From Nodosilinea sp. FACHB-141 (GTDB taxonomy: Bacteria > Cyanobacteriota > Cyanobacteriia > Phormidesmidales > Phormidesmidaceae): a DNA stretch of 64,000 nucleotides. The DNA lies in the NCBI RefSeq assembly GCF_014696135.1, contig NZ_JACJPP010000011.1, positions 620,001-684,000 of the forward strand, read 5' to 3'. Under the pieces are notes generated by a model. The model made no database searches. It was not told where the DNA came from and saw only the letters and a program-made list of their open reading frames with translations. Shown here piece by piece: positions 40,583 through 49,542 of this stretch; the stretch's first letter is position 1, and the number at the start of each line of letters is the position of its first letter. Both the position numbers and the translations under genes were made by a program.

Positions 40583-41728
40583 ATGAACTCGCCCAATCCT
40601 AGTCGTCGTCCGTATACTGCGGTGCTGGTGGTGCCCACTGGTATTGGGGCAGCGGTGGGCGGCTATGCAGGAGATGCGCTGCCGGTGGCGCGGGCGATCG
40701 CCTCAGTAGTCGATACCTTAATTACCCACCCCAACGTGATGAATGGGGCGCAGCTCTACTGGCCGCTGCCCAACGCCTGCTATGTAGAGGGCTATGGTCT
40801 AGACCAGTTCGCCTCCGGGCGCTGGGGGTTGCGCCCGGTGCATCGCAACCGCATCGGCCTAGTGCTAGATGCGGCGATTGAAGATGACTTGCGCTGGCGA
40901 CATCTGCAAGCGGCGGATGCAGCTCGGGCCACTCTGGGCTTAGATTTGACCGATTATGTTGTTACCCATGCACCCTTGGGGGTGGAGCTGCGAAGGGCGG
41001 CATCGGGGGCAACCTGGGGCACAATTGGGCGGCCCGACAGTTTGCTGCGGGCGGCAGAGCGAGCGATCGCCGCTGGAGCCAATGCGATCGCCGTAGTAGC
41101 CCGCTTCCCTGAAGACACCGATGCTGAGACCCTGCAAGACTATCGCCAGGGCCACGGCGTAGACCCCTTGGCAGGAGCTGAGGCGGTGATTAGCCATCTG
41201 GTGGTGCGCACCCTGCAAGTGCCTTGCGCCCACGCCCCAGCCCTGAGCCCGCTGCCGCTAGATCCGTCGATTTCGCCGAAGTCTGCGGCCGAGGAACTGG
41301 GCTACACGTTTTTGCCGTGTGTGCTGGCGGGGCTGAGCCGAGCGCCACAATTCGTGACCGGGCCAACCTTGAGACAGTCTGGCTCCACCCTTTGGGCGGA
41401 CCAAGTTGACGCCATTGTGGTGCCTGCCAGCGCTTGTGGGGGCAGTGCCCTGCTGAGCCTGGGGCGGCGATCGCTGGCGATCGCCGTCGAGGCCAACTCC
41501 ACCGCCCTCGATGTCAGCCCCGAAGCTCTCGGCATACCGGCGGTGCGGGTGTCGTCTTACCTAGAGGCGGTGGGGCTACTGGCGGCCCATCGGGCGGGCG
41601 TACATCCCCAAGCGCTGACCGCCCAGGTGCCGCGAATTCAAGCTTTGGGCTCTCCCCAAGCTGGTTCTTCCTTTGGGCGGATAGAAAACATCTCCCCAGT
41701 TTCTACAATTGCACCTGGAGGAGGCTGA
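40583..41728 (+). CDS. DUF3326 domain protein
   Basis: 381 aa. Recognised as DUF3326 by its N-terminus AVLVVPTGIGAAVGGYAGDALPVARAIASVVD, the segment THPNVMNGAQLYWPLPNACYVEGYGLDQF, and the C-terminal VDAIVVPASACGGSALLSL ... RSLAIAVEANSTALDV. It has no signal peptide or membrane segment; the alternating hydrophobic strands suggest a Rossmann-like fold. The family occurs in cyanobacteria, algae and some proteobacteria without a known activity. Operon with the 61-aa protein. No enzyme is assigned here. Confidence 0.88.
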   Translation: MNSPNPSRRPYTAVLVVPTGIGAAVGGYAGDALPVARAIASVVDTLITHPNVMNGAQLYWPLPNACYVEGYGLDQFASGRWGLRPVHRNRIGLVLDAAIEDDLRWRHLQAADAARATLGLDLTDYVVTHAPLGVELRRAASGATWGTIGRPDSLLRAAERAIAAGANAIAVVARFPEDTDAETLQDYRQGHGVDPLAGAEAVISHLVVRTLQVPCAHAPALSPLPLDPSISPKSAAEELGYTFLPCVLAGLSRAPQFVTGPTLRQSGSTLWADQVDAIVVPASACGGSALLSLGRRSLAIAVEANSTALDVSPEALGIPAVRVSSYLEAVGLLAAHRAGVHPQALTAQVPRIQALGSPQAGSSFGRIENISPVSTIAPGGG

Positions 41729-41862
41729 GCGGGCCAACATCCTACTGTCAACTTATTGTGGAAAAAAGGCTGCCGATCGCCCATGGTAACAACCCCCTAG
41801 GGGCGCGCCTTGGTGTCACCGCTAATGCGATCGAGCCTCCGCTATCGTCGCAGGAGCATGTC

Positions 41863-42294
41863 ATGACAAAGCGTACCGTCAACGTTCTACTCGTCGAAGA
41901 CGATGAGGTGGATGTAATGAACGTTCAGCGGGCCTTCAAGCGCAACCGCATTGAGAATCCTCTGTATGTCGCCAACAACGGGTTAGCAGCGCTCAACATG
42001 CTGCGCGGTAGCGACTCTGATCCACCGTCGGTGCCAGAGCATCGCCGTCTGGTGCTGCTCGATATCAACATGCCCAAGATGAACGGGCTAGAGTTCCTGC
42101 AAGAGCTGCGTCAGGATGAATCGCTGAAGTCTACGCCAGTCGTCGTATTGACTACCTCTGATGCCGACCAAGATCGGCTTGAGGCCTACCGATTAAACGT
42201 AGCAGGCTATATTCTAAAGCCAGTCACTTTTGCTACCTTTGCAGATGTAGTGGCGGCTCTCAACCAGTACTGGGCGTTGTGTGAGATTCCATAA
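41863..42294 (+). CDS. Single-domain response regulator, Rcp1-like
   Basis: 143 aa from the ATG at 41863, preceded by AGGAG at 41852-41856. Receiver motifs: NVLLVEDDEVDVMNVQRAF, acceptor Asp in LVLLDINMPKMNGLEFL, Thr in VVVLTTSD, and Lys in YILKPVTF. The VEDDEVD start and the 140-aa size resemble Rcp1-type partners of cyanobacterial phytochromes. No phytochrome is in the window. The next gene is a REC-kinase that starts 49 bp later (or overlaps by 14 bp if it begins at GTG 42281), so these two form a phosphorelay pair. Confidence 0.92.
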   Translation: MTKRTVNVLLVEDDEVDVMNVQRAFKRNRIENPLYVANNGLAALNMLRGSDSDPPSVPEHRRLVLLDINMPKMNGLEFLQELRQDESLKSTPVVVLTTSDADQDRLEAYRLNVAGYILKPVTFATFADVVAALNQYWALCEIP

Positions 42295-42343
42295 CCAGAC
42301 CCACTGGAATCCGCCGTGGGTAGCAGAAGCAGGTACTGAGCGG

Positions 42344-43618
42344 ATGGGCGAAGTGCTAGAAATTTTGTTAGTGGATGACGATGCCGTCGATCGCATGGCC
42401 ATCTGCCGCGCTCTAGCTCGCGCCGACTTACCAGTTGAGGTCACTGAGGTAACAAGTGCTGAGCAGGCGATCGCCAACCTCAAAAGCCGTACCTACGACT
42501 GCGTTTTTCTAGACTACCGCCTGCCCGAGCAAGACGGCTTGTCGCTGATCCGTCAGTGGCGGGCCGAGGGTGTGAGCATTCCGCTGGTGGTGCTGACTGG
42601 CCAGGGCGATGAGCAAATTGCCGTCGACCTCATGAAGGCTGGCGCTAGCGATTACCTTGTTAAGACCCGCGTGTCGCCCGATCGCCTGGCCCTGCTGTTG
42701 CGCAATGCCCTGCGCATGTACGAAGCGGAGCGGCGAGAGGCCAAAGTCATGGCCCAGCTTCAGCAAACCAACAAGCTGCTCACCCAGCAAAACGAAGAGT
42801 TAGAGCGCCAGCGTCGCTACATCGAAGACCAAAACCTCAAGCTGCTAGAGGCTTACCGAGTTAAGTCTGAGTTTTTGGCCACTATGTCCCACGAACTGCG
42901 CACGCCGCTGAACGCGATTTTGGGATTTTCGCAGATTCTCGACAGCCAGTCGAAGGGGCCTCTTACCTCTCACCAGGCCGAGATGATTAAGCGCATTTTC
43001 ACCAACGGCAAGAACTTGCTCAACTTGGTGAACGACATTCTTGACCTGTCTAGGCTAGAGGCCCAGCGGCTGACGCTGAACTTGACCCAGGTGAATCTCC
43101 ACAACCTGGTGCAGACGACGTTGTTAGATCTGCGATCGCTGGCTGACGGCAAAGCCCTCACCCTGAAAAGCACCCTCCAGCTCACCAACCCCGTGGTGGT
43201 GAACGACGAACACCGGCTGCGCCAGGTGCTCACCAACCTGGTATCCAACGCTATCAAGTTTACCGATCGAGGCCAGGTGCATATCACCCTCACAGAGACA
43301 GCCTCTGATCAGATCTCTCTCACCGTGGCCGACACTGGCATTGGCATTGCCGAGGAGCAGTTGCCCCACATTTTTGAAGCGTTTCGCCAGGTTGACCAGA
43401 CCATTCGTCGCCAGCGCCCCGGCACCGGGCTGGGATTGGCCATCGTTCAGTCGTTAGTCGGCATCATGGGCGGCACCATTGTCGTCAGCAGCAAGCAGGG
43501 GCAGGGAACGACCTTTGTTGTCACGCTGCCTCGGCAAATTTCACTGCCGCCAGAAACCTTTAGCCTGGATACTGATCTAGCTGCTCAACCGCTGACCCTG
43601 AGTTTACACACGGAGTAA
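42344..43618 (+). CDS. Histidine kinase with N-terminal receiver (REC-coiled coil-HisKA-HATPase)
   Basis: 424 aa from the ATG at 42344; a GTG at 42281 would add 21 residues and overlap the preceding gene. The receiver shows EILLVDDDAVDRMA, the acceptor in DCVFLDYRLPEQDG and DYLVKTRV, where the usual KP is KT. A coiled coil (QQTNKLLTQQNEELERQRRYIEDQNLKL) leads to HisKA (ATMSHELRTPLNAILGF) and HATPase (LTNLVSNAIKFT, DTGIGIA, GTGLGLAIVQSL). No membrane part. It likely reads the phosphorylation state of another protein and passes phosphate to the adjacent regulator. Confidence 0.92.
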   Translation: MGEVLEILLVDDDAVDRMAICRALARADLPVEVTEVTSAEQAIANLKSRTYDCVFLDYRLPEQDGLSLIRQWRAEGVSIPLVVLTGQGDEQIAVDLMKAGASDYLVKTRVSPDRLALLLRNALRMYEAERREAKVMAQLQQTNKLLTQQNEELERQRRYIEDQNLKLLEAYRVKSEFLATMSHELRTPLNAILGFSQILDSQSKGPLTSHQAEMIKRIFTNGKNLLNLVNDILDLSRLEAQRLTLNLTQVNLHNLVQTTLLDLRSLADGKALTLKSTLQLTNPVVVNDEHRLRQVLTNLVSNAIKFTDRGQVHITLTETASDQISLTVADTGIGIAEEQLPHIFEAFRQVDQTIRRQRPGTGLGLAIVQSLVGIMGGTIVVSSKQGQGTTFVVTLPRQISLPPETFSLDTDLAAQPLTLSLHTE

Positions 43619-43770
43619 GATGGGGCCAGGTCTGCCAAAGAGGGGTTCAAAGCATGGACGAACACCCCAGCGGTTTGGGATTTAGAGCATCTATCCACCC
43701 TGAGTAAAGCCGCCATCCATTTACGGTGGCAACGTGGGAAAATAAGGTTTGCATTTTTGGAAAATTGCCT

Positions 43771-45054
43771 GTGAAAGCTCTTGTGGTCGGCAGCGGTGGC
43801 CGTGAACATACCCTGGCCTGGTCGCTGCTGCGATCGCCCAAAATCACCGAGGTGGTCTGCGTGCCGGGCAATGGCGGCACCGCTACCCTGCCCCACTGCC
43901 GCAACCTGGCCATGGCCGCCACTGACTTTGAGGGCATTGCTCGCTTTGCCCTGGTCAACAATCTAGAGCTGGTTGTGGTTGGCCCCGAACAGCCTCTGGC
44001 CGAGGGGATTACCGACTATCTGCAAGAGCAGGGGCTCAAGGTATTTGGCCCCTGCCAGGCCGGGGCGCAGATTGAGGCCAGCAAGGCCTGGGCCAAGGCG
44101 CTGATGGTTGAGGCGGGCATTCCCACCGCCAAAGCCGAGGCTTTTGAAAAAGAAGCGGCCGCCCTGGCCTACCTAGAGCAGCAGGGTGCCCCGATCGTGG
44201 TGAAGGCTGACGGGCTAGCGGCGGGCAAGGGCGTCACCGTGGCCCACACCCTAGACGAGGCTATTCAAGCCGTCAAAGATGCGTTTAGCGGCAAGTTTGG
44301 GGCCGCCGGCCACCAGGTGGTGATCGAAGAATTTATGACCGGCCAAGAGGCTTCGGTGTTAGCCATCACCGATGGGCAAACCATTCGCCCCCTGGTGCCT
44401 GCCCAAGACCACAAGGCCATTGGCGAGGGGGACACCGGCCCCAACACGGGCGGTATGGGAGCCTATGCCCCAACCCCGGTAGTCACCCCTGCCATTATGG
44501 AGCGGGTGCAAAAGGAGGTGCTAGAGCCGGCGATCGCTACCCTACGCCGCCGCGGCATCGACTATCGCGGCATTCTCTACGCTGGGCTGATGATTACCCC
44601 CGAGGGCGAGCCCAAAGTGGTGGAGTTTAACTGTCGCCTAGGCGATCCCGAGACCCAGGCGGTGCTTCCCCTGCTCGAAACCCCACTAGAGCAGGTGATG
44701 CTCGCTTGTATTGAAGGACGGCTCGACACCCTAGAGTTGAAATGGAAGCCGGAAGCCGCCGCCTGCGTGGTGGTGGCTGCTGAGGGCTACCCCGACAACT
44801 ATCCCAAGGGCATGGAAATCGTTGGCTTTGAAGAAGCCGCTGCTACCGGAGCGCTAGTGTTCCATGCCGGTACTCGTCGCCGAGGCAACAGCATTGTCGC
44901 CGATGGCGGCCGCGTGCTGGGAGTGACGGGTCTGGGCGAAACCTTTGAGGCAGCGATCGCCAATGCCTACGAGGCGATCGATAAAATTTGCTTTGAGGGC
45001 ATGTATTACCGCCGCGACATCGGCTACCGTGTAAAGGGGCTTTCTTCGGACTAG
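43771..45054 (+). CDS. purD: Phosphoribosylamine-glycine ligase (GAR synthetase)
   Basis: 427 aa from a GTG at 43771 giving MKALVVGSGGREHTLAWSL, the standard family start; another in-frame GTG lies at 43726. ATP-grasp enzyme of purine synthesis joining glycine to phosphoribosylamine. Key blocks are VVGPEQPLAEGI, APIVVKADGLAAGKGVTVA, and NTGGMGAYAPTPVVTP, with LGDPETQAVLPLL near the metal site. Length is normal. The gap after it carries the proposed 6S RNA. Confidence 0.96.
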   Translation: MKALVVGSGGREHTLAWSLLRSPKITEVVCVPGNGGTATLPHCRNLAMAATDFEGIARFALVNNLELVVVGPEQPLAEGITDYLQEQGLKVFGPCQAGAQIEASKAWAKALMVEAGIPTAKAEAFEKEAAALAYLEQQGAPIVVKADGLAAGKGVTVAHTLDEAIQAVKDAFSGKFGAAGHQVVIEEFMTGQEASVLAITDGQTIRPLVPAQDHKAIGEGDTGPNTGGMGAYAPTPVVTPAIMERVQKEVLEPAIATLRRRGIDYRGILYAGLMITPEGEPKVVEFNCRLGDPETQAVLPLLETPLEQVMLACIEGRLDTLELKWKPEAAACVVVAAEGYPDNYPKGMEIVGFEEAAATGALVFHAGTRRRGNSIVADGGRVLGVTGLGETFEAAIANAYEAIDKICFEGMYYRRDIGYRVKGLSSD

Positions 45055-45092
45055 AAGCCGGGTTTGGCTATAGCAAAAGAGCGAAAATAGAA

Positions 45093-45266
45093 GAGCGAAA
45101 ACTAAAAAGTTCCGCCAGGCTTGAGTTCATGCATTTTGGACTGTCCTGACCCGAACTTTAGCTGTTGTAGGGTTTCGGCTGAGCAGGACCTTTTCCATGC
45201 ATCTATGAATGGAAAGCTACCAGGAGCAATCCCTGCGGGGAGGACTGAAGACTATACTTTTTGCTC
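45093..45266 (+). ncRNA. ssrS: Candidate 6S RNA (regulator of RNA polymerase)
   Basis: The 197-bp gap after purD folds, by eye, into one long interrupted hairpin: closing stem GAGCGAAAA / TTTTTGCTC with AGTTCC / GGACT, then TTCATGCAT / ATGCAT-ATGAA, then GTCCTG / CAGGAC, and CCGAA / TTCGG near the tip. The apical parts CTGACCCGA and CGGCTGAGCA resemble CTGAGCCGA and CGGTTGGTGAGCA of E. coli 6S RNA as I remember it. Size (about 174 nt) and shape fit 6S. A TATAGC at about 45070 may be a -10 element. Cyanobacterial 6S is known next to purK; here the neighbour is purD. Not verified by any model search. Confidence 0.5.
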
Positions 45267-46082
45267 CGTTACCAGGGTTAGGCTTTCCCAAGTGCCCTGG
45301 GCGTTGTAGGTGCGAATCAGTCGCTGCCGCAGGGTGGGTGTAATTAGCCAGCCGGCCTCTAAAAACAGCGGCTGTCCCGACTGAATCTCGGTGGGAAAGG
45401 TAGTCGAAGCTCCCCCTGGCAACAGTAAGACGGTAACGGGCTGGCTGCCCTGCTCAAACCTCAGCGTTGAGCCTACTAGCTGGCCCTGAGATTGGATGCT
45501 GGGGCTGTTGCCAAAGGTGAGGGTTTGGGTGATGGCGCGATCGCTCCCCGGCTGAATCTCTAGCCGAGTCGCCATCGATCGCTGGGGCTGCCAGTCAGGA
45601 AATACCGTGGTTGCCTCTCCTACCCAGGTGCCGATTAGCTGATCCACCGTGAGCATGGGGCGCGGAGTGGGCTCTGTGCCGGCCAAATGTTCTCGGATTA
45701 GTGTCAGGCTGCCGAGGGTGGGCTGCCGAGGAAACACCTGGGCTACACGCAGGCGATCGCTGCCGTGAATCAGGCCCAACTCGGCCCCAAACTCACTCAC
45801 CGGGCTGCGCTGAATTGACCCTTGGGAAAAAGCACCGGTCTCGCAAAACAGCACTCCCCGCCCTAGGGAACTGTATTCCAACACCGTTTCGCTGGGAGGC
45901 TGGCCGGGAGGGCGCTTGCGAATCTCCTGGCGCATGGTGTTGCCCTCGTTAAGGGGGATCAGCGCTACCTCCGAGGGCGTATCCTGCAAAATTTCCCCAG
46001 TCGGCGACACTTGGGTAAATGACCCTACCCAGGTGCCCTGGTTTTTGAGTAAACGCGCCCACTGAGTCGAAGCCGAGGTCAT
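45252..46082 (-). CDS. DUF3598 family protein (lipocalin-like)
   Basis: 276 aa. The N-terminus SASTQWARLLKNQGTWVGSFTQVSPTGEILQDTPSEVALIPLNEGNTMRQEIRKRPP and the later TVDQLIGTWVGEATTVFPDWQPQ show two related beta-barrel halves; this duplicated G-x-W start is typical of DUF3598, a cyanobacterial family with a calycin/lipocalin-like fold related to CpcS-type lyases. It is probably cytoplasmic. Function unknown; a tetrapyrrole-binding role is only a fold-based suggestion. Its 3' end overlaps the proposed 6S RNA by about 15 bp on the other strand. Confidence 0.82.
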   Translation of the reverse strand: MTSASTQWARLLKNQGTWVGSFTQVSPTGEILQDTPSEVALIPLNEGNTMRQEIRKRPPGQPPSETVLEYSSLGRGVLFCETGAFSQGSIQRSPVSEFGAELGLIHGSDRLRVAQVFPRQPTLGSLTLIREHLAGTEPTPRPMLTVDQLIGTWVGEATTVFPDWQPQRSMATRLEIQPGSDRAITQTLTFGNSPSIQSQGQLVGSTLRFEQGSQPVTVLLLPGGASTTFPTEIQSGQPLFLEAGWLITPTLRQRLIRTYNAQGTWESLTLVTEQKV

Positions 46083-46105
46083 AGTGCGGTGAATAAACAG
46101 TAGCG

Positions 46106-46594
46106 TCAGGCTTGCATCAGGCTGACTAGGTGGGGCAACTCCGGCAAAATCAGCGTCTCCATAGCTAGGGTTACCGCTTTGCTAGACCCCGGCAGCGAGA
46201 AAATCAAGGTGGATTGATAAACCCCAGCTACAGCGCGAGAGGCCATGGCGCGGGAGCCAATCTCCCGAAAGCTGAGATGGCGAAAGATTTCCCCAAACCC
46301 CGGTAGGGTTTTTTCTAGCAGGGCGGCGATCGCATCGTAGGTGGTGTCGCGGGGAGCAATCCCCGTTCCCCCAGTGAGAATGATGCAGTCGACCTGCGCG
46401 GCCAAGGTCTGGCACAGCGGGCGAATCTTCTGCGGCTCGTCGGGGACGATGCGATAGTCGCTCACCTGGTGGCCCGCTTCGGCCAGCAGGGTTTGCAGGA
46501 GTTGCCCGCTGCGATCGCTCTCGACGGTGCGGGTGTCGCTCACGGTAACAACCGCGCAGTGCACCGGTCTGCCTAACGTCGGGGGATGGGCCAT
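46106..46594 (-). CDS. moaB: Molybdenum cofactor biosynthesis protein B
   Basis: 162 aa from the ATG at 46594, which begins 14 bp after psb28 ends; an earlier in-frame start at 46678 would overlap psb28 and adds non-family sequence. Blocks HCAVVTVSDTRTVESDRSGQLL and CIILTGGTGIAPRDTTYDAI (the molybdopterin-binding TGGTG motif) and LPGSSKAVTLAM define the MoaB/MogA family, which adenylylates molybdopterin. It is likely co-transcribed with psb28, although the two are functionally unrelated. Confidence 0.93.
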   Translation of the reverse strand: MAHPPTLGRPVHCAVVTVSDTRTVESDRSGQLLQTLLAEAGHQVSDYRIVPDEPQKIRPLCQTLAAQVDCIILTGGTGIAPRDTTYDAIAALLEKTLPGFGEIFRHLSFREIGSRAMASRAVAGVYQSTLIFSLPGSSKAVTLAMETLILPELPHLVSLMQA

Positions 46595-46608
46595 GGTAGG
46601 GGTCGCAC

Positions 46609-46944
46609 CTAGCTTTTGGTAAAGCCCAGCCCGTTTTGCTCGGCGTAGCGGTTCATAAACCGCATAAAGCGATCCCACTCGGCTTCGCTTCTCATAATGT
46701 AGGTGGCTTCAATGCCGGCTGGTTCGCCGTTAACAAACCGGCCATTGACCTCACGGCTGACCAGTTCGCCCTCTTCGTCGACTAGGTACATACCGGTGAT
46801 TTCTACCCCTTCCTGCTGGGAGAGCGCCTGGGGATGGTCAAAGTAGAAGGTGGCCGTACCGTCGGAGCCATCCTTGGCGCGGGTGAGCCGCACATCAGGA
46901 ATCACTGGTTCTGCAACGCCACGGGCAAATTGAATCTCGGCCAT
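46609..46944 (-). CDS. psb28: Photosystem II assembly protein Psb28
   Basis: 111 aa. The N-terminus [35 protein letters not shown] and the segments [23 protein letters not shown] and [23 protein letters not shown] match Psb28. It is a cytoplasm-facing factor bound transiently to CP43-lacking PSII complexes during assembly. Length is normal. moaB follows on the same strand. Confidence 0.96.
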   Translation of the reverse strand: MAEIQFARGVAEPVIPDVRLTRAKDGSDGTATFYFDHPQALSQQEGVEITGMYLVDEEGELVSREVNGRFVNGEPAGIEATYIMRSEAEWDRFMRFMNRYAEQNGLGFTKS

Positions 46945-47068
46945 GCCAAACGTCCTAATCTAAGATTGCCATTTATAAAAATTCATTCTCGCACGATACC
47001 GGAACTGGATCTGACGCGGGGATCAACTCTGCCGCAGTCGCAGGATCAGGCCGCCCTACCCAGTAGCT

Positions 47069-47755
47069 TCAAGGGGTGCTGTCGGAGGGCTCAGCCATCG
47101 GATCGGCGGTCAGCACAGTGAACGATTCGGCCAGGGCCACGGCTTCCTCGGGGCTGACATCTTCGCAGGCCTGGAGCGACTCAAACAGATCGCCAATGTA
47201 GGTTGCCCCCACCAGTCGGTAAGCGCCAGAAAGCCCTATCATCCAGTCGGTGAACAGGTTTGAGTCAGGGAACTCGGCCCGCAGATTGGCATCGGTATAG
47301 GGGCCATAGTTGAGGCCGTAGCCCTGGTCGTCAAACAACGGCGGCTGAATAGGCAAGCGGTTTTCGGTGGCGGGGGAGCTGCCAATGCCCTGGGCGGCAA
47401 ACTCGACGGCAAAGCACTGACTACCTTGGCCAGAGGCCTCCGCTTCTGAGGCATTGCTTTGGTAGACCACCAGGTACCCAGGGCCAGAGTCGCTGGAGTC
47501 AACCCGCATTTCCACGATCGCAAAGGATGGCGGCACCTGCCCTGGCACCACTACCTCAATCCCTAAACTGGTGAGCTGGCTGGTTTGGGTGGGCGACATT
47601 TGGGCCAAAAAAGCGCCTTCGGGGGGCGGCGGTGGCCCTTCAGCGACAGGGGTAGCGAGGGGGGCAGAGGTGGCGGTCGGAGGTTGGCGATCGCAGGCAC
47701 TGACCAGCCCCATGACTAGCAGCAGCGCCGTCGCAACCTTTGTTTGGGTTGTCAT
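47069..47755 (-). CDS. Predicted lipoprotein, unknown function
   Basis: 228 aa. The signal peptide VATALLLVMGLVSACDRQPP has a clear lipobox (VSAC). After a Pro-rich spacer (about residues 26-50) comes a globular part with QTSQLTSLGIEVVVPGQVPPSFAIVEMRVDSSDSGPGYLVVYQS, resembling a soluble periplasmic domain, with two Cys residues (QCFAVEF and EACEDVSP) that could form a disulfide. The segment SPATENRLPIQPPLF and Asn/Tyr-rich LNYGPYTDANLRAEF follow. I do not recognise a named family. It is monocistronic and divergent from the transporter. Confidence 0.75.
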   Translation of the reverse strand: MTTQTKVATALLLVMGLVSACDRQPPTATSAPLATPVAEGPPPPPEGAFLAQMSPTQTSQLTSLGIEVVVPGQVPPSFAIVEMRVDSSDSGPGYLVVYQSNASEAEASGQGSQCFAVEFAAQGIGSSPATENRLPIQPPLFDDQGYGLNYGPYTDANLRAEFPDSNLFTDWMIGLSGAYRLVGATYIGDLFESLQACEDVSPEEAVALAESFTVLTADPMAEPSDSTP

Positions 47756-47888
47756 GGTGGCTCTATCACCCGCTAAACAATGTCGCCGCTATCTTATCGC
47801 GTTGCCCGATCGCCCCAACCACCGAAAAACCGCTATCCCAGTTAAACCTATGGCATGATAATCCCCTGTTGACCTGGAGTCCTGCTCG

Positions 47889-49316
47889 TTGGCTAAGCTA
47901 CCGCCCCTGCCTATTTCGGTAAAAGTGTTCTACGGCGTGGGGGAGTTAGCGGCATCGGTGCCCGCCAGCCTGTCAGCGTTTTTTGTGCTGTATTTTTTTA
48001 CCACCGTGGCGGGGCTGAGCCCGGCTCTAGCAGGCTCGGTGCTGCTGTTTGGCCGCACGTGGGATGCCATTGACGACCCGCTGATCGGTTGGCTGAGCGA
48101 TCGCACCGTGTCGCCAGCCGGCCGGCGCTACCCCTGGATGCTGGGCGGGGTAATTCCCATGGCAATCTGTTCGGTGCTGCTGTGGATGGTGCCCCCTTTT
48201 GCGAGTCAGTGGGGGGTGTTTGCCTATTACATTGTGCTGTCGCTCTTTGCCTTTGCTGCTTTTACCGCCGTGCAGTTGCCCTACACGGCTTTGGCTGCCG
48301 AACTGTCTGACGACTACGACGAACGCACCGACTTGATCGGTATGAAATCGGCCTTTAGCATTGGGGCCAGCATTTTAGCCTTGGTCATGGCCCAGGTGGT
48401 GTTTGCCCGGGTGGCCGACCCGGCTCGGCAGTTCTTCATTTTGGGATTACTCTCAGCCAGTTTGGCGGTGGTGATTATTGGCCTATGCGTAGCGGGCACC
48501 TACCGCCGCTATTGGCAGGTGCAGCAAAGTCGCCCGCCGCTAACAGGGGGCCACCACTCTCCAGCGCTGCTGCCCCAGTTGCGCAGCGTGTTTAGTAACG
48601 CGGCCTTTCGAGAAGTGTTAGGTCTCTACCTCTGCGGCTGGATGAGCGTGCAGGTAACCGCCGCTATGCTGCCTTACTTTGTTGGTGCCTGGATGGGCTT
48701 GCCTGCGACTCACTTTGCCCAAATGGCCCTGGCGGTGCAGGGAACCGCGATCGCTATGCTCTGGGTGTGGGACTGGGTGGCTAAACGCACGGGCAAGCGC
48801 ACGGTGTTTTTAACGGGGGCACCCCTGGCGGCGATCGCCCTTGCTGGTCTGGCCACGGTGCAGCCTGGCCAGGTGGTTTGGATGTATACCTTGGGGGTAA
48901 TCGCGGGCATGGGGGTGGCCACTCTCTACATGGTGCCCTTTGCGATGCTACCCGACGTGATTGACCTCGATGAACTCAACACCGGCCTACGCCGGGAAGG
49001 GCTGTACTTCAGCGCCTTAGTATTTCTGCAAAAGCTGGGGCTAGCCATGGCGCTGTTTATCTCTGGTCAGCTGTTGAGCTTGACCGGCTACGTGGCTAAT
49101 ACCGACACCCAGCCCGTCGCTGCTCTCAACGCCATCCGTCTGCTGATTGGTCCTTTACCGGCGCTGCTACTGATAGTGGGGCTATGGTTTTGCTACCGCT
49201 ACCCAATCAATCGCGATCGCCATCAGCAAATTTTATTGGCCCTACAGCAGCAGCGCCAGCAGCGGTTCGATAACGAGGCTAACCCTAGCTCAGACCCCTC
49301 TGCCCCTGGAGCTTAA
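47889..49316 (+). CDS. MFS transporter, GPH (glycoside-pentoside-hexuronide:cation) family
   Basis: 475 aa with a TTG start; about twelve hydrophobic segments are visible. The motif GRTWDAIDDPLIGWLSDRT, with paired Asp residues in helix 2, is the sodium-binding signature of MelB-type GPH symporters, and RRYPWMLGG follows in the cytoplasmic loop. The MLPDVIDLDELNTGLRREG segment in the second half matches the family. It probably imports or exports a sugar or related solute with a cation; substrate unknown. The C-terminal tail is Gln/Ser-rich and soluble. No partner gene is adjacent. Confidence 0.88.
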   Translation: MAKLPPLPISVKVFYGVGELAASVPASLSAFFVLYFFTTVAGLSPALAGSVLLFGRTWDAIDDPLIGWLSDRTVSPAGRRYPWMLGGVIPMAICSVLLWMVPPFASQWGVFAYYIVLSLFAFAAFTAVQLPYTALAAELSDDYDERTDLIGMKSAFSIGASILALVMAQVVFARVADPARQFFILGLLSASLAVVIIGLCVAGTYRRYWQVQQSRPPLTGGHHSPALLPQLRSVFSNAAFREVLGLYLCGWMSVQVTAAMLPYFVGAWMGLPATHFAQMALAVQGTAIAMLWVWDWVAKRTGKRTVFLTGAPLAAIALAGLATVQPGQVVWMYTLGVIAGMGVATLYMVPFAMLPDVIDLDELNTGLRREGLYFSALVFLQKLGLAMALFISGQLLSLTGYVANTDTQPVAALNAIRLLIGPLPALLLIVGLWFCYRYPINRDRHQQILLALQQQRQQRFDNEANPSSDPSAPGA

Positions 49317-49542
49317 CCGCATCGCTGGCCCTAAAACCAAGAATTTTTCGCATGACGTCATCTTCCCTAAGGTAGATTGTTGGCTGCCGCTGCCAGAGTT
49401 CGTTTCTACCTATTGGGGGAGGGAGAGCCTTAGAGGCGCCGTTAAGGTATGTAAAGTGCTTTGGGCGCTGCTTGAAGGCGCTGCCCTCGCCCCCGATTTC
49501 GCACTTTTGTGCATGCAGTTTTGAGTGTAAGGATTGTTTTTG

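Noticed and set aside
45121..45309. 62-codon frame in the purD-DUF3598 gap
   Set aside because: Crosses the structured RNA candidate and the DUF3598 end; no ribosome binding site or family resemblance.
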